From the IMG/VR virus record IMGVR_UViG_3300047356_001191, positions 1 through 45,773 of that record: 45,773 bases of DNA. The stretch is one strand, 5' to 3'. Shown here in pieces: positions 22,557 through 30,490 of the stretch. The notes under the pieces are model-generated. The model was not told the origin of the DNA and made no database searches. It saw nothing but the letters and a program-made list of their open reading frames with translations. Position 1 is the stretch's first letter, and each line of letters begins with the position of its first letter. The translations under genes and the position numbers were made by a program. This DNA is from a virus.

Positions 22557-23815
22557 TATAGTTTTTTAATGGTTGGTAATTTAAGTTCTACATGCTGTTG
22601 AATCTTAACATATTTGTCAAGTATCTCACCAAACTTACTTGTCATTTTATCTAATGTAAAGTTTTTGTTTATATTGGTTTTCAGTCCAGAACTTTGTTTC
22701 AAATACTTTTTATAATTTTTATGTACATCAAATATTTTTTGTGCAGCTTTTGAGTAATCAACAGTAAACCACTTTCCTTCTTTTAATAAGAATTTATTTG
22801 CTGCTGATTCATGTACATTTGTAAGTTCACCTTCTAAGTAAACTGTATTTTCTTTTGGTAAGAAATCTTTATATCCACTCCAATTGGAAACGATGATTGG
22901 TTTACCTGTTGTAGCAAACTCTGCAAGTGGTCTACCATAACCTTCACCTTTTGTGAACATTAACATTGCCTTTACCTTCTCATCATTATACAAATCATTT
23001 AATTCTGATTCAGATAAATCACCAAATACTAAATGAATAGGAGGACACTCATCACCAAATTGACCTACTAACTGTTCTATTTGATTTTTAACATTTTCTC
23101 TAGCTCCTACTGAAAATCCAGCATTAGATGTTTTTAATATAAGACCTGGTTGTTTATCTTTTGGAAGAGATTGAAATATAGTACAAAATGTTTTAATCAT
23201 CATTCCTATATCTTTTCTATCTTCTCCTAAACTTCCTTGTAACCAATGTCCTACAAACAAGAAATTAAAATCAGTATCAACTGAATCTAATATAGATGAT
23301 TTGGATTTACCATTAAATATTGTGGTATCAACTCCTTCGAATAAAACTTCAACTGGTTTTTGTAATTTAAGTTCACCTGTTTTTTGTTGAGTATTTTTAT
23401 CAACTTGAGTATAAATTGTTTTTACCAAAGTATCTTTAGTAAATTCAGATGGAGTTATAATTAAATCCATTTTATTTCCACCTTGAATAAATTCTTGAGG
23501 AGATACTGTTGTTTCTACTCCTGCAGTAATACCAATATTATATTTAGCAACTCTTTTAAATTCATTTGCAACTGATACTTGAATAAAAACATCAGGTTGT
23601 TTATCTAATTTAGTTACTATATTTTGTAATATCTTTTGTCCAAATTCAGTTTGTGGATTGATTTGGTCTTGTGGGGTATTTCCCCATCTTGTTGGTACAA
23701 TCTTTACATCGTACTTATCTAATTCAAATAATGATTTCAAGATATCTCTTGAATGGTCACCATAACCACTTCTTGTTGCTATTGGTGCCTGAAATACTAA
23801 TAATGGTTTATTCAT
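22556..23815 (-). CDS. GT4-type (GT-B) glycosyltransferase, 419 aa
   Basis: Two Rossmann-like halves. The N-terminal half begins LLVFQAPIATRSGYGDHSRD, the acceptor-binding glycine loop. The linker VLFEGVDTTIFNG is the usual GT4 V-x-x-G-V-D-x-x-x-F. The C-terminal half has FNFLFVGHWLQG, then KAMLMFTKGEGYGRPLAEFA and TTGKPIIVSNWSG, the E-G-x-G-x-P-x-x-E nucleotide-sugar site. Cytoplasmic. It is related in form to the 459-residue GT4 protein two genes upstream. Transfers a sugar from a nucleotide donor to a glycan; specificity unknown. Confidence 0.8.
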   Translation of the reverse strand: MNKPLLVFQAPIATRSGYGDHSRDILKSLFELDKYDVKIVPTRWGNTPQDQINPQTEFGQKILQNIVTKLDKQPDVFIQVSVANEFKRVAKYNIGITAGVETTVSPQEFIQGGNKMDLIITPSEFTKDTLVKTIYTQVDKNTQQKTGELKLQKPVEVLFEGVDTTIFNGKSKSSILDSVDTDFNFLFVGHWLQGSLGEDRKDIGMMIKTFCTIFQSLPKDKQPGLILKTSNAGFSVGARENVKNQIEQLVGQFGDECPPIHLVFGDLSESELNDLYNDEKVKAMLMFTKGEGYGRPLAEFATTGKPIIVSNWSGYKDFLPKENTVYLEGELTNVHESAANKFLLKEGKWFTVDYSKAAQKIFDVHKNYKKYLKQSSGLKTNINKNFTLDKMTSKFGEILDKYVKIQQHVELKLPTIKKL

Positions 23816-24086
23816 CTTCTAATTCTCTTAATCTGTTTTCTTCTTCGTTTCTTAAACATCTCTCTATTGAGAGTTTTGTTAGTTTTGTAATTTCCTCTAA
23901 TGTTTCTGGCTCATGAGGTGAATTGTAACATTCAAATCTTGTAGTTTCAATTTCATTATCTTGTAAAGTTAACAAATGATAATCCTCATTGAGTTCTTTC
24001 ATATTATGGATTGCTCTACGAGATTCATTCACTTGGTTATTCGTCCAATAACCAGGAAATCTCACAATGAAGATTGGTTTACTCAT
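23808..24086 (-). CDS. Hypothetical protein, 92 aa
   Basis: Reads SKPIFIVRFPGYWTNNQVNE, then an amphipathic helix and a strongly charged C-terminal helix (RCLRNEEENRLRELEDE). No signal peptide or known motif. Sandwiched between two GT4 genes, overlapping one base with the upstream and eight with the downstream gene. It may be a small partner of the transferases, but there is no direct evidence. Confidence 0.5.
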   Translation of the reverse strand: MSKPIFIVRFPGYWTNNQVNESRRAIHNMKELNEDYHLLTLQDNEIETTRFECYNSPHEPETLEEITKLTKLSIERCLRNEEENRLRELEDE

Positions 24087-25465
24087 TACCTAATTTTATA
24101 AACATTAAATTTTTTCTTAGGTCTCCAATTTTTAAATGTAGATGTGATTCCATCAACAAGTGTTTTACACATATATTTGGCATTCAATCCCATATCACCT
24201 AAAAACTCTTGTCTACCTTTTAGACCAACTTCTTTTCTTTCTTCTGAAGTTTTATCATACCAATACTTAATCGCATCTGATACTTCATGTACATCTACTT
24301 TATCATCAATAATATAAGGAGTTGGAAGTGAACCAACCATTGTTTGAACTCTTGGCCATACTGGTTTTACCCACTCACCATGAGTTACTTTATCTTCCCA
24401 TTCTCTCCAATTATGTAGTGAACCAATTTCTTTATAATCTTCTGAAGTTAAATATTCACCATCTACTTTGAATCCACATTGGTCTTGTAATCCACCTGTA
24501 ACATTTACAATGATAGGAGTACCTGCCATTACTGATTCGGCAGTTACTAATCCAAATCCTTCGTTACCTGCAATATTGATTGTACAATCTGATAGATTAT
24601 AAATGTAGTTTAATTCTTTTTGAGAAACTCTATCTGTTGAAAATTTGATATCACAACCAGGTGCTAATTTATCTGCAACTGAAATTAAATCTGTACCATT
24701 TTGGTCTTTTGGATTTGTATGCATTATTAAACAAACCTTATCTCTATCTTCTTCTGGTAATCCATTTACGAATTTATTAAATGCCCAAATTACATCAGAT
24801 GGTTGTTTTCTTTTGATGTTTCTATTCATCCAAAATAGAACAAACTTATAATCCTTATCACCTAATAATTTTTGTTTAAATTCTGATGGTACTTCGGTTG
24901 GTTTGTATATATCGGGATTGATACCATGAGGTACATAAGATACTTGCCAATCTTCAAGTGGTTTAATTGTTTCTGAATCAATCTTACCAACCCTACTTAC
25001 AATACCATAAGTTTGTCTTGAGATACATCCTAACCAATCACATGATTCATAGTAATCTCTGTTGTAGTGAGGGTCTGGTAAATCATCCCATATATGATAA
25101 AATAGAATTGGAATGTTTTGTCTTAGTTCAGCCTCCATCTCATATAACCATCTCCAATATCTTGGGTCTGTAAAGTGTAGAATTGCATCTGGCTGATGTC
25201 TCATGATTAATTCTCTAAGAATATTTGCATCACCATATCCACTCCAAGGAATGATTTTAAGTGAAGCATCTTCGATACCACTTTGTTTTCGAGCATCTTC
25301 ACCCAAATCAATTTCTTTACCTTTTTCAGGATGATTCACTGCCGCACCTAATTGTACCCAGTCATAGTGTTCGAATGTACCAAAAACTAATTCTTTTGAT
25401 ACGGTTGCAATACCCGATGACATCCTCAAATCATCAGATAATAGTAGAATTTTCTTCTTTGCCAT
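24086..25465 (-). CDS. GT4-type (GT-B) glycosyltransferase, 459 aa
   Basis: First gene of the glycan cluster. N-terminal KKILLLSDDLRMSSGIATVS has the GT-B acceptor loop. Mid-protein: HIWDDLPDPHYNRDYY, then VPHGINPDIYKP (G-I-N-x-x-x-Y linker). C-terminal half: FVLFWMNRNIKRKQPSDVIW, NIAGNEGFGLVTAESVMAG (E-G-F-G-L-x-x-x-E, the donor site) and TPIIVNVTGG. The E-x7-E pair is intact, so a retaining enzyme is expected. An AAGG-like sequence precedes the ATG. Similar GT4 enzymes are carried by other marine T4-like phages. Confidence 0.8.
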   Translation of the reverse strand: MAKKKILLLSDDLRMSSGIATVSKELVFGTFEHYDWVQLGAAVNHPEKGKEIDLGEDARKQSGIEDASLKIIPWSGYGDANILRELIMRHQPDAILHFTDPRYWRWLYEMEAELRQNIPILFYHIWDDLPDPHYNRDYYESCDWLGCISRQTYGIVSRVGKIDSETIKPLEDWQVSYVPHGINPDIYKPTEVPSEFKQKLLGDKDYKFVLFWMNRNIKRKQPSDVIWAFNKFVNGLPEEDRDKVCLIMHTNPKDQNGTDLISVADKLAPGCDIKFSTDRVSQKELNYIYNLSDCTINIAGNEGFGLVTAESVMAGTPIIVNVTGGLQDQCGFKVDGEYLTSEDYKEIGSLHNWREWEDKVTHGEWVKPVWPRVQTMVGSLPTPYIIDDKVDVHEVSDAIKYWYDKTSEERKEVGLKGRQEFLGDMGLNAKYMCKTLVDGITSTFKNWRPKKKFNVYKIR

Positions 25466-25475
25466 TAACCTTTAT

Positions 25476-25613
25476 TTAAATTGTTCTAAATCTTCTGTGG
25501 TGGTTTAACTTAACTCTCATAGTTTGTCCTAAATATTTTTTAGTTTCAACTCTATCGTTGAATTCATTGCGAGTTTGGTTAAGTTGGTTGTTACCGTTAT
25601 CTTGTTGTTTCAT
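25476..25613 (-). CDS. Small basic peptide, 45 aa
   Basis: Reads MKQQDNGNNQLNQTRNEFND, then RVETKKYLGQTMRVKLNHHR and RFRTI. Asn/Gln-rich start and a basic tail (NHHRRFRTI). It fills the otherwise empty gap between the 64-residue gene and the first GT4 gene, with 2-10 base spacing at each end. Nucleic-acid binding is possible from the charge. No family recognised. Confidence 0.42.
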   Translation of the reverse strand: MKQQDNGNNQLNQTRNEFNDRVETKKYLGQTMRVKLNHHRRFRTI

Positions 25614-25615
25614 AT

Positions 25616-25810
25616 TTAAAATGCAGAACCACTCTGTTGTAAGTGTTCGTAATTATTTATTTCATTTCTAAAATCTTCATCTTCAACATATTTGTTGACT
25701 GAACGATTTACTAATTTTTGTAAGGTGATATTAGAATCGAAAGAAATTCTTTTAAATTTTGAGTAAATATCTTTAATGATTTTTACAGTTGTTAGTTTTG
25801 TATCTGCCAT
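25616..25810 (-). CDS. Ribbon-helix-helix-like small protein, 64 aa
   Basis: TKLTTVKIIKDIYSKFKRIS (a basic strand then a helix) followed by NITLQKLVNRSVNKYVEDE fits a ribbon-helix-helix (Arc/MetJ-type) DNA-binding fold. The strand T-T-V-K-I would contact the major groove. The tail (NYEHLQQSGSAF) is polar. A good AAAGGA ribosome-binding sequence sits seven bases before the start. It is just ahead of the 12-kb glycan operon, so it may regulate that operon or phage gene timing. A regulatory role is inferred from fold and position only. Confidence 0.55.
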   Translation of the reverse strand: MADTKLTTVKIIKDIYSKFKRISFDSNITLQKLVNRSVNKYVEDEDFRNEINNYEHLQQSGSAF

Positions 25811-25864
25811 AACTATCCTTTTTTTAAGTCATTTTATATAAATATATATAAATTTAAAAAACGA
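25811..25864 (-). promoter_or_regulatory. Possible promoter for the small-protein/glycan operon
   Basis: 54-base AT-rich gap. On the minus strand it contains TATATATTTATATAAAATG, a TAnnTTT-like -7 box, ahead of the ribbon-helix-helix gene. It lacks the TTCG and a clear TTGG at the 19-base distance, so it does not belong to the conserved set. It is the only sizeable gap upstream of the glycan genes. Confidence 0.35.
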
Positions 25865-26725
25865 TTAATTCCAAGCAGAACAAAGTCCTCTTTCTTTAAA
25901 TTCACACCAATCACATGGTTTACCTTTGTTAGTTGGAAATACGGTTTGAATTACATCACCATTATCTCCATAAACAGAATCTACAAAGTTCATAAAATTT
26001 TTCCAAGCCATATTCATTGAAGGTTTTCCATTAGCGGGAACAAACTTTGATATTCTTGGTATCGGAAAGTCTGCACCTTCCCATAGTTTTCTTTTAAGTA
26101 TCTGATATTCTACTCTGATTTTATCCAATGGTATATCATACTTATCTGAATAGAATTTTTTATACAATAACATCTGAGAGGTTTTTACTTTATCATTCTT
26201 TTGATATTTGTTCCAACCTCTTGTTGAAGTTTTCAAATCAATGATAATATATTCTTGTGTAGTTTTATCTTTTAGAAGTACATCAATAAAACCAATGAAA
26301 TGAATACCAGGTTTAATCTCAGCATTCAACCTCTGTTCTATTGCTACGAGTTCATATCCACTTTTAGTATATAACTTATCTAATTTACTTCTAAAGTATT
26401 TTAGAATTTGTTTACCATCTTCAAAGAACTCACCCAATTCTTCTTTCTTACAAGGATACATTCCTTCATCCATCTTATCAGATTCTTTCTTGAAATGGTC
26501 TACCATTTGTTTGTACAACATTTTTTCTAAATCCAATTGAAGGGCCTGTTTTTTTGTAACATTATACATCACATCCAAGAAGTGTTGTATTGTTTCGTGC
26601 ATTGCACTACCAAAAATTGTGTGGATATTAGCCGATGATGTTCCTAACTTATCAATATAATTTAGTTTGTATTGTTGTTGACAACTTGAATACATACCAT
26701 ATTGAGAATAACTTACTCTTGCCAT
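25865..26725 (-). CDS. RecB/Cas4-like PD-(D/E)XK nuclease with probable iron-sulfur cluster, 286 aa
   Basis: PD-(D/E)XK exonuclease of the RecB/Cas4/AddB class. N-terminal MARVSYSQYGMYSSCQQQYK holds the first Cys. FGSAMHETIQHFL is the helical His motif. Then GIHFIGFIDVLLKD (catalytic Asp, about 169-182), EYIIIDLKTSTRGW (D-x-K, about 187-200), and the C-terminal CDWCEFKERGLC adds three Cys. One N-terminal plus three C-terminal Cys is the pattern that holds a 4Fe-4S cluster in Cas4 and AddB. Likely a 5'-3' exonuclease for recombination or end processing. No cas genes or repeat arrays are nearby. Own promoter at 26744-26774. Confidence 0.8.
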   Translation of the reverse strand: MARVSYSQYGMYSSCQQQYKLNYIDKLGTSSANIHTIFGSAMHETIQHFLDVMYNVTKKQALQLDLEKMLYKQMVDHFKKESDKMDEGMYPCKKEELGEFFEDGKQILKYFRSKLDKLYTKSGYELVAIEQRLNAEIKPGIHFIGFIDVLLKDKTTQEYIIIDLKTSTRGWNKYQKNDKVKTSQMLLYKKFYSDKYDIPLDKIRVEYQILKRKLWEGADFPIPRISKFVPANGKPSMNMAWKNFMNFVDSVYGDNGDVIQTVFPTNKGKPCDWCEFKERGLCSAWN

Positions 26726-26743
26726 ATTGTTTTATTTACTATG

Positions 26744-26774
26744 TAAATATACGAAAAATAAATGAAAAATCCAA
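26744..26774 (-). promoter_or_regulatory. Bacteroidetes-type promoter (copy 2), drives the RecB/Cas4-like nuclease
   Basis: TTGG at 26771-26774, 19-base spacer, TATATTTA at 26744-26751. About 30 bases from -33 to -7 are almost identical to copy 1 (shared GCTTGGATTT and CATTTATTTTTCG parts). The ATG of the nuclease gene lies 18 bases downstream. Confidence 0.82.
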
Positions 26775-26777
26775 GCA

Positions 26778-27977
26778 TTATCTAAAATTTATTTTTGTAA
26801 CTTCTTTATAATTTTGTCCATTTCTTTCATCAAGAAATTTAAGTGAATCTTTAACTTCTAATGGAGTATGGGATGGTGAATTATTTAACATAGATTTTAT
26901 TATCTTATCTATATTAGATTTAAAATAATCACTATCATATCTTTTTACATTTTCTTTTAAAAACTTTTTGATTTTAAGTCTTTCAATTTCATATAAGTTT
27001 TCTAATGCAAAATACCCAAACGTATCAGAAAATTCTACTTCATCAAATTTTTTGATTATATTATTTTCAAACATATAATCCATGAAATCAAATATATGAT
27101 AAACATTTATTGGAGTAACAGTATATTGGAATCCAAATGTGAATTTATTTTCAGTATCCTTAACACCAGAACATACGAATAACTTTTTAATCTCTGATAG
27201 ATTTTTCATCAACTTTTTAGTTTTAAATCCAACTCTTTGATATTCTCCAACCTCACCAATACCATCACAAGATATAGCTAAATGTACTCTTTTGAACTTT
27301 TCCCATAGTTTCATATAAGATTTACCTTGATATGAAAGGGTTGATAAGTTTGTATTATAATGTAATGAAATCTCTGATGGATTATTCTTGATTAAAAAAT
27401 CAAGTAAGTTATAGTTCTCTTTCATTATTAGTGGTTCTCCACCTGCAAAGTATATTCTTTTTAGTTTAGAAAGATGTGGGATTAATTCATCCAATATATT
27501 ATCAGATATATTAATAATTTTTGTATTATTTTTTTGATAATCACCTTGACCTTTTTGTCCATACCCCATATCTTCATACCATTGTGATGAAAATTCATGA
27601 GTACACATTATACATTTAAAGTTACATAGATTTGAAAATCGTATATCAATGTATTGAAAATCAGAAGCTACTGAAAAATCTTCTTCTACTTCGGGCATTT
27701 GATATTGTTTATATTTTAAACCATCATTAAAACTATGCCTTGGACTATATAAAGATAAATCTTCTTGTTTATAACAAACATCACAAACTTTATTACGAAC
27801 CCCATTCAACATATCTTTTCTAAGATTTTTCATTTCTTTAGAGTTGAATGCAGGTTCAATTCCTTCTTTTATGTTAGGTTTATCATCAAATGAATCAGCT
27901 ATACAACAAGGTCTTAATTCACCATCAGTTGAGCTATATAAGTGAATGAAGGGTAATATACAAAAAGTATCACTCAC
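26778..27977 (-). CDS. Radical SAM protein with Cys-rich N-terminal (twitch-type) domain, 399 aa
   Basis: Radical SAM core motif CNFKCIMC (C-x3-C-x2-C, about 112-119), with the glycine-rich AGGEPLIMKEN (about 168-178). The first ~65 residues carry FCILPFIHLYSS ... RPCC and CDVCYKQED, extra Cys for an auxiliary iron-sulfur cluster, as in N-terminal twitch-domain radical SAM proteins. Enzymes of this group often modify peptides, but no substrate is shown here. It is the last gene of an operon with gp62, a Zn-ribbon protein and a 117-residue protein. A second such enzyme lies at 29101-30183. Confidence 0.8.
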   Translation of the reverse strand: MSDTFCILPFIHLYSSTDGELRPCCIADSFDDKPNIKEGIEPAFNSKEMKNLRKDMLNGVRNKVCDVCYKQEDLSLYSPRHSFNDGLKYKQYQMPEVEEDFSVASDFQYIDIRFSNLCNFKCIMCTHEFSSQWYEDMGYGQKGQGDYQKNNTKIINISDNILDELIPHLSKLKRIYFAGGEPLIMKENYNLLDFLIKNNPSEISLHYNTNLSTLSYQGKSYMKLWEKFKRVHLAISCDGIGEVGEYQRVGFKTKKLMKNLSEIKKLFVCSGVKDTENKFTFGFQYTVTPINVYHIFDFMDYMFENNIIKKFDEVEFSDTFGYFALENLYEIERLKIKKFLKENVKRYDSDYFKSNIDKIIKSMLNNSPSHTPLEVKDSLKFLDERNGQNYKEVTKINFR

Positions 27978-28429
27978 ACTTTTAATTTTAGTTTGGTTAT
28001 TTGTTTTTTATCAATTCCATATCTTTCACAGATATACTTGATATTTTCTCTACCTTCTTTTGTTGAGTAAAGTATTTCACAGTAATCTTCTGCCTCTTTT
28101 GAAGAACACATAAAATCTTGTATTATTAAATCAACTAACCAACTTTCATATTTGTTATCTTTTTTACCTTTTGTATATTTTAAAAAATATCTTCCTTTTG
28201 GTATAATACCAATAAGGGAAAGATACAATTGTTTGGGTTCTAATGTTTGAGTATAAGGCTGTATCTCTGAAAGAACTTCTATCCAATCAGGATTCATAGA
28301 AAGAAAACGATGAACCATATAGTTACTCCAAGTTTTCTTATCACCATCTTCAAGTTTATCCCAATACTTTGGGTCTTGAAATTGTGTAACCGCCTTTATG
28401 TGGTCAAATAATGATTTAGTTTTTGCCAT
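27974..28429 (-). CDS. Clamp-loader small subunit, gp62-like, 151 aa
   Basis: Size and sequence agree with T4 gp62 and its marine phage relatives. WSNYMVHRFLSMNPDWIEVL corresponds to the YSKFMVENALSQFPE region of T4 gp62, and IGIIPKGRYFLKYTKGKK matches its MAAVPRGKRYGKWAK region. This subunit joins four gp44 subunits to form the loader that opens the gp45 ring. The gp44-like ATPase is at 30585-31532 and the clamp at 40429-41154, so the loader genes are split by other genes, unlike in T4. Overlaps the next gene by four bases. Confidence 0.68.
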   Translation of the reverse strand: MAKTKSLFDHIKAVTQFQDPKYWDKLEDGDKKTWSNYMVHRFLSMNPDWIEVLSEIQPYTQTLEPKQLYLSLIGIIPKGRYFLKYTKGKKDNKYESWLVDLIIQDFMCSSKEAEDYCEILYSTKEGRENIKYICERYGIDKKQITKLKLKV

Positions 28430-28685
28430 TTCCTTTTAGTTCGTTGGGTAGTAACTCTTGATTTATCTCACCACAATCTCCACATAGATATAATTCTACT
28501 GGTATGATTGCATCGTTTGGTGTACCTGTTACTATCTTAGAAATCTTTAAGAACTTAGTACCTGGTATAAATACAGTACCTCCACATTCTTGACATTTCA
28601 TTTCTGTTGCCTTTGATAAATCTATCTTTGGTTGTTGAGGTGGGGGTGTATTTCCACCACCATTCATTCCTATAATCTTTGCCAT
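28416..28685 (-). CDS. Zn-ribbon protein, 89 aa
   Basis: Gly/Pro-rich start (MAKIIGMNGGGNTPPPQQ), then MKCQECGGTVFIPG and LYLCGDCGEINQE: two CxxC knuckles about 35 residues apart, a classic zinc-ribbon. No further domain. It lies one gene upstream of gp62 and overlaps it by 14 bases. Zn-ribbons in this position may bind DNA, the loader or RNA polymerase; none is shown. Confidence 0.65.
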   Translation of the reverse strand: MAKIIGMNGGGNTPPPQQPKIDLSKATEMKCQECGGTVFIPGTKFLKISKIVTGTPNDAIIPVELYLCGDCGEINQELLPNELKGNGKN

Positions 28686-28696
28686 AATTTATTTAT

Positions 28697-29050
28697 TTAA
28701 TCGAACCATTGAGAACGATGTGTTTTTATATTTTTAATTCCTTCATCCCTATACTTTGGATGGTTCTTTTCATATTCAGCTAATCTATCTGCAATTTTAG
28801 CTTTAGCCTTTTCTTCATTCTCTTTACCAACCTTTTCAGCATATTTCAATTCTTCATCGGTAATCTTCTCACCCTTTTGTGCTTTATCTAAAGCAGCAAA
28901 TCTTTTGGTATGATAAGAACTTAGAGGTTTACTGAATTGTTTTAGGTGTTCAGTTTTACCATCTAAGTATTCTAAGAATCCATCAAAGTCATCTTTTCCG
29001 AGCTTATCTAACTCCTTATCGGTTAAAGGATTATTTGGGTCGTATTTCAT
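28697..29050 (-). CDS. Charged helical hypothetical protein, 117 aa
   Basis: Rich in Lys, Glu and Asp, no Cys, no signal peptide. A long helix-forming stretch covers about 50-95 (KAQKGEKITDEELKYAEKVG then KENEEKAKAKIADRLAEYE), ending THRSQWFD. First gene after promoter copy 3. Function unknown; an early gene by promoter class. Confidence 0.55.
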   Translation of the reverse strand: MKYDPNNPLTDKELDKLGKDDFDGFLEYLDGKTEHLKQFSKPLSSYHTKRFAALDKAQKGEKITDEELKYAEKVGKENEEKAKAKIADRLAEYEKNHPKYRDEGIKNIKTHRSQWFD

Positions 29051-29068
29051 ATTATATTATTTACTTTG

Positions 29069-29099
29069 TAAATATACGAAAATTTTTCGATATATCCAA
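29069..29099 (-). promoter_or_regulatory. Bacteroidetes-type promoter (copy 3), drives the gp62 operon
   Basis: TTGG at 29096-29099, 19-base spacer, TATATTTA at 29069-29076 preceded by TTCG. The start of the 117-residue gene is 18 bases downstream, as in copy 2. The -33 box lies at the very end of the radical SAM gene next to its stop. Confidence 0.8.
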
Positions 29100-29100
29100 A

Positions 29101-30183
29101 TTAAACTAAAGTTTTTTTCATTAAGTGATTAAAATTATGATTTACATAAGGTTTTCTATATAAAATATTAAACTCTTTTTCAAAATCAGAAAATTTTGGA
29201 TGATGTGGTTCAAATACTTTAATAGATTCTACTTCCTCTTTTGAATACTTACCACTTTCCCAATAAACATGCTGTCTAAATACTATTTCTACTTTCCTTC
29301 TTCTACTACTTTTACCAAAAATATCTATCATAGTATTATAAAATGAGTTCATTTCATGAAAATTATATTCATTTACTACAAATGATAACTGTATGATACC
29401 AATAGTAGGTATTGTATTTATAAATTTTAGATTTTCAATCAACTCATCCCAACTACCACCAAGTCTCGTAATATTTTCGTATGTAGTTTTACTACCAGCA
29501 TCAATTGATACTTCAATATCTTTTATATATTCAGTACAATTTAAACTATCCCACATTTTTTTGTTTAACATTCTACCATTAGTGATTATTTTTATACATT
29601 CTAATTTAGAATACTTTGATTTGTTAAAGTTTTGGAGATATTCTCTATAAATATTCGAATAAAATGGGTCTCCACTTCCTGTTATCAATAATCTTTTTAC
29701 ATTTTTAGAAAACTTTCGTTCTATAATATCTAATATTTTATTTTTTTGAATATATTGAGGAGTATTTTTTCTATCATTTGGTACAAGAGAATGTCTACAA
29801 GATGGGCATTTTAAATTACAACTTCTATCAAATCCAAATAATATAAATTCAGGATAAAAATTAATATTATAAACATCTTCTATATTATTTATACCATAAT
29901 AATCAGTAAATTTATTTTTTTCTATAAAATTATCTGGAATTGTTTTTTTATGAATGAGTTCATTTAAACTTGGACAAACTTTTTTATCACAAAATTTATA
30001 CGAACCATCTAATACTGATTTTCGTATTTCATTTGCCCTACTTGTTTCCCATCCCAAACTATCATTTTTTTCATAGTTTATATCAGTATCACACCAAGAT
30101 GGACAACATATATATGATTGCTTACCTTGAGAATCTAAATAGTTAAATGGGTTTTTACATACATATTTATCTAAAATACTCAT
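29101..30183 (-). CDS. Second radical SAM protein with Cys-rich N-terminus, 360 aa
   Basis: Core motif CNLKCPSC (C-x3-C-x2-C, about 118-125) with LFGFDRS just before it, and RLLITGSGDPFYSN (about 160-173) as the glycine-rich motif. The N-terminal part has KYVCKNPFNYLD, YICCPSWCD and KFCDKKVCPSL, seven Cys for one or more auxiliary clusters. It is distinct from the other radical SAM protein in sequence but has the same architecture. It follows directly after thioredoxin (one base) and a 33-residue Cys-containing peptide. A peptide-modifying role is possible but unproven. Confidence 0.78.
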   Translation of the reverse strand: MSILDKYVCKNPFNYLDSQGKQSYICCPSWCDTDINYEKNDSLGWETSRANEIRKSVLDGSYKFCDKKVCPSLNELIHKKTIPDNFIEKNKFTDYYGINNIEDVYNINFYPEFILFGFDRSCNLKCPSCRHSLVPNDRKNTPQYIQKNKILDIIERKFSKNVKRLLITGSGDPFYSNIYREYLQNFNKSKYSKLECIKIITNGRMLNKKMWDSLNCTEYIKDIEVSIDAGSKTTYENITRLGGSWDELIENLKFINTIPTIGIIQLSFVVNEYNFHEMNSFYNTMIDIFGKSSRRRKVEIVFRQHVYWESGKYSKEEVESIKVFEPHHPKFSDFEKEFNILYRKPYVNHNFNHLMKKTLV

Positions 30184-30184
30184 A

Positions 30185-30490
30185 CTACAAAAGAATATTT
30201 AGTACATTCTGTACTATTTCTTTTTTATTTCCATACTCATTTGCAATTACCTTACCTTTTTTAAAAGCAACTACCATTGGTATATTTGTTAAATCAACTA
30301 AACTTTTACTTTGGGGTGATTCATCGGGATTTATAAATACAAAAGGAATTTGTTTGTATAAATTAGAAACTCGTTCAAACTCTGGTTTAAGGATATCACA
30401 ATTTCCACACCAATCAGTACCAAACATAACCATCAATTTTGGTTGTGTTCTTCTCAATACATCAAGTGAATCTGTTTCTAACTTTATCAT
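30185..30490 (-). CDS. Thioredoxin-like protein, 101 aa
   Basis: Thioredoxin fold with active site WCGNC (Cys28 and Cys31, FGTDWCGNCDILKPEFE), a middle strand IPFVFINPDE, and the cis-proline in LTNIPMVVAFKKGKV. Central residues GN instead of GP suggest a redox potential different from standard thioredoxin. It could reduce ribonucleotide reductase or serve the radical SAM partner encoded next to it. ATGA overlap with the 33-residue peptide upstream. Confidence 0.85.
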   Translation of the reverse strand: MIKLETDSLDVLRRTQPKLMVMFGTDWCGNCDILKPEFERVSNLYKQIPFVFINPDESPQSKSLVDLTNIPMVVAFKKGKVIANEYGNKKEIVQNVLNILL

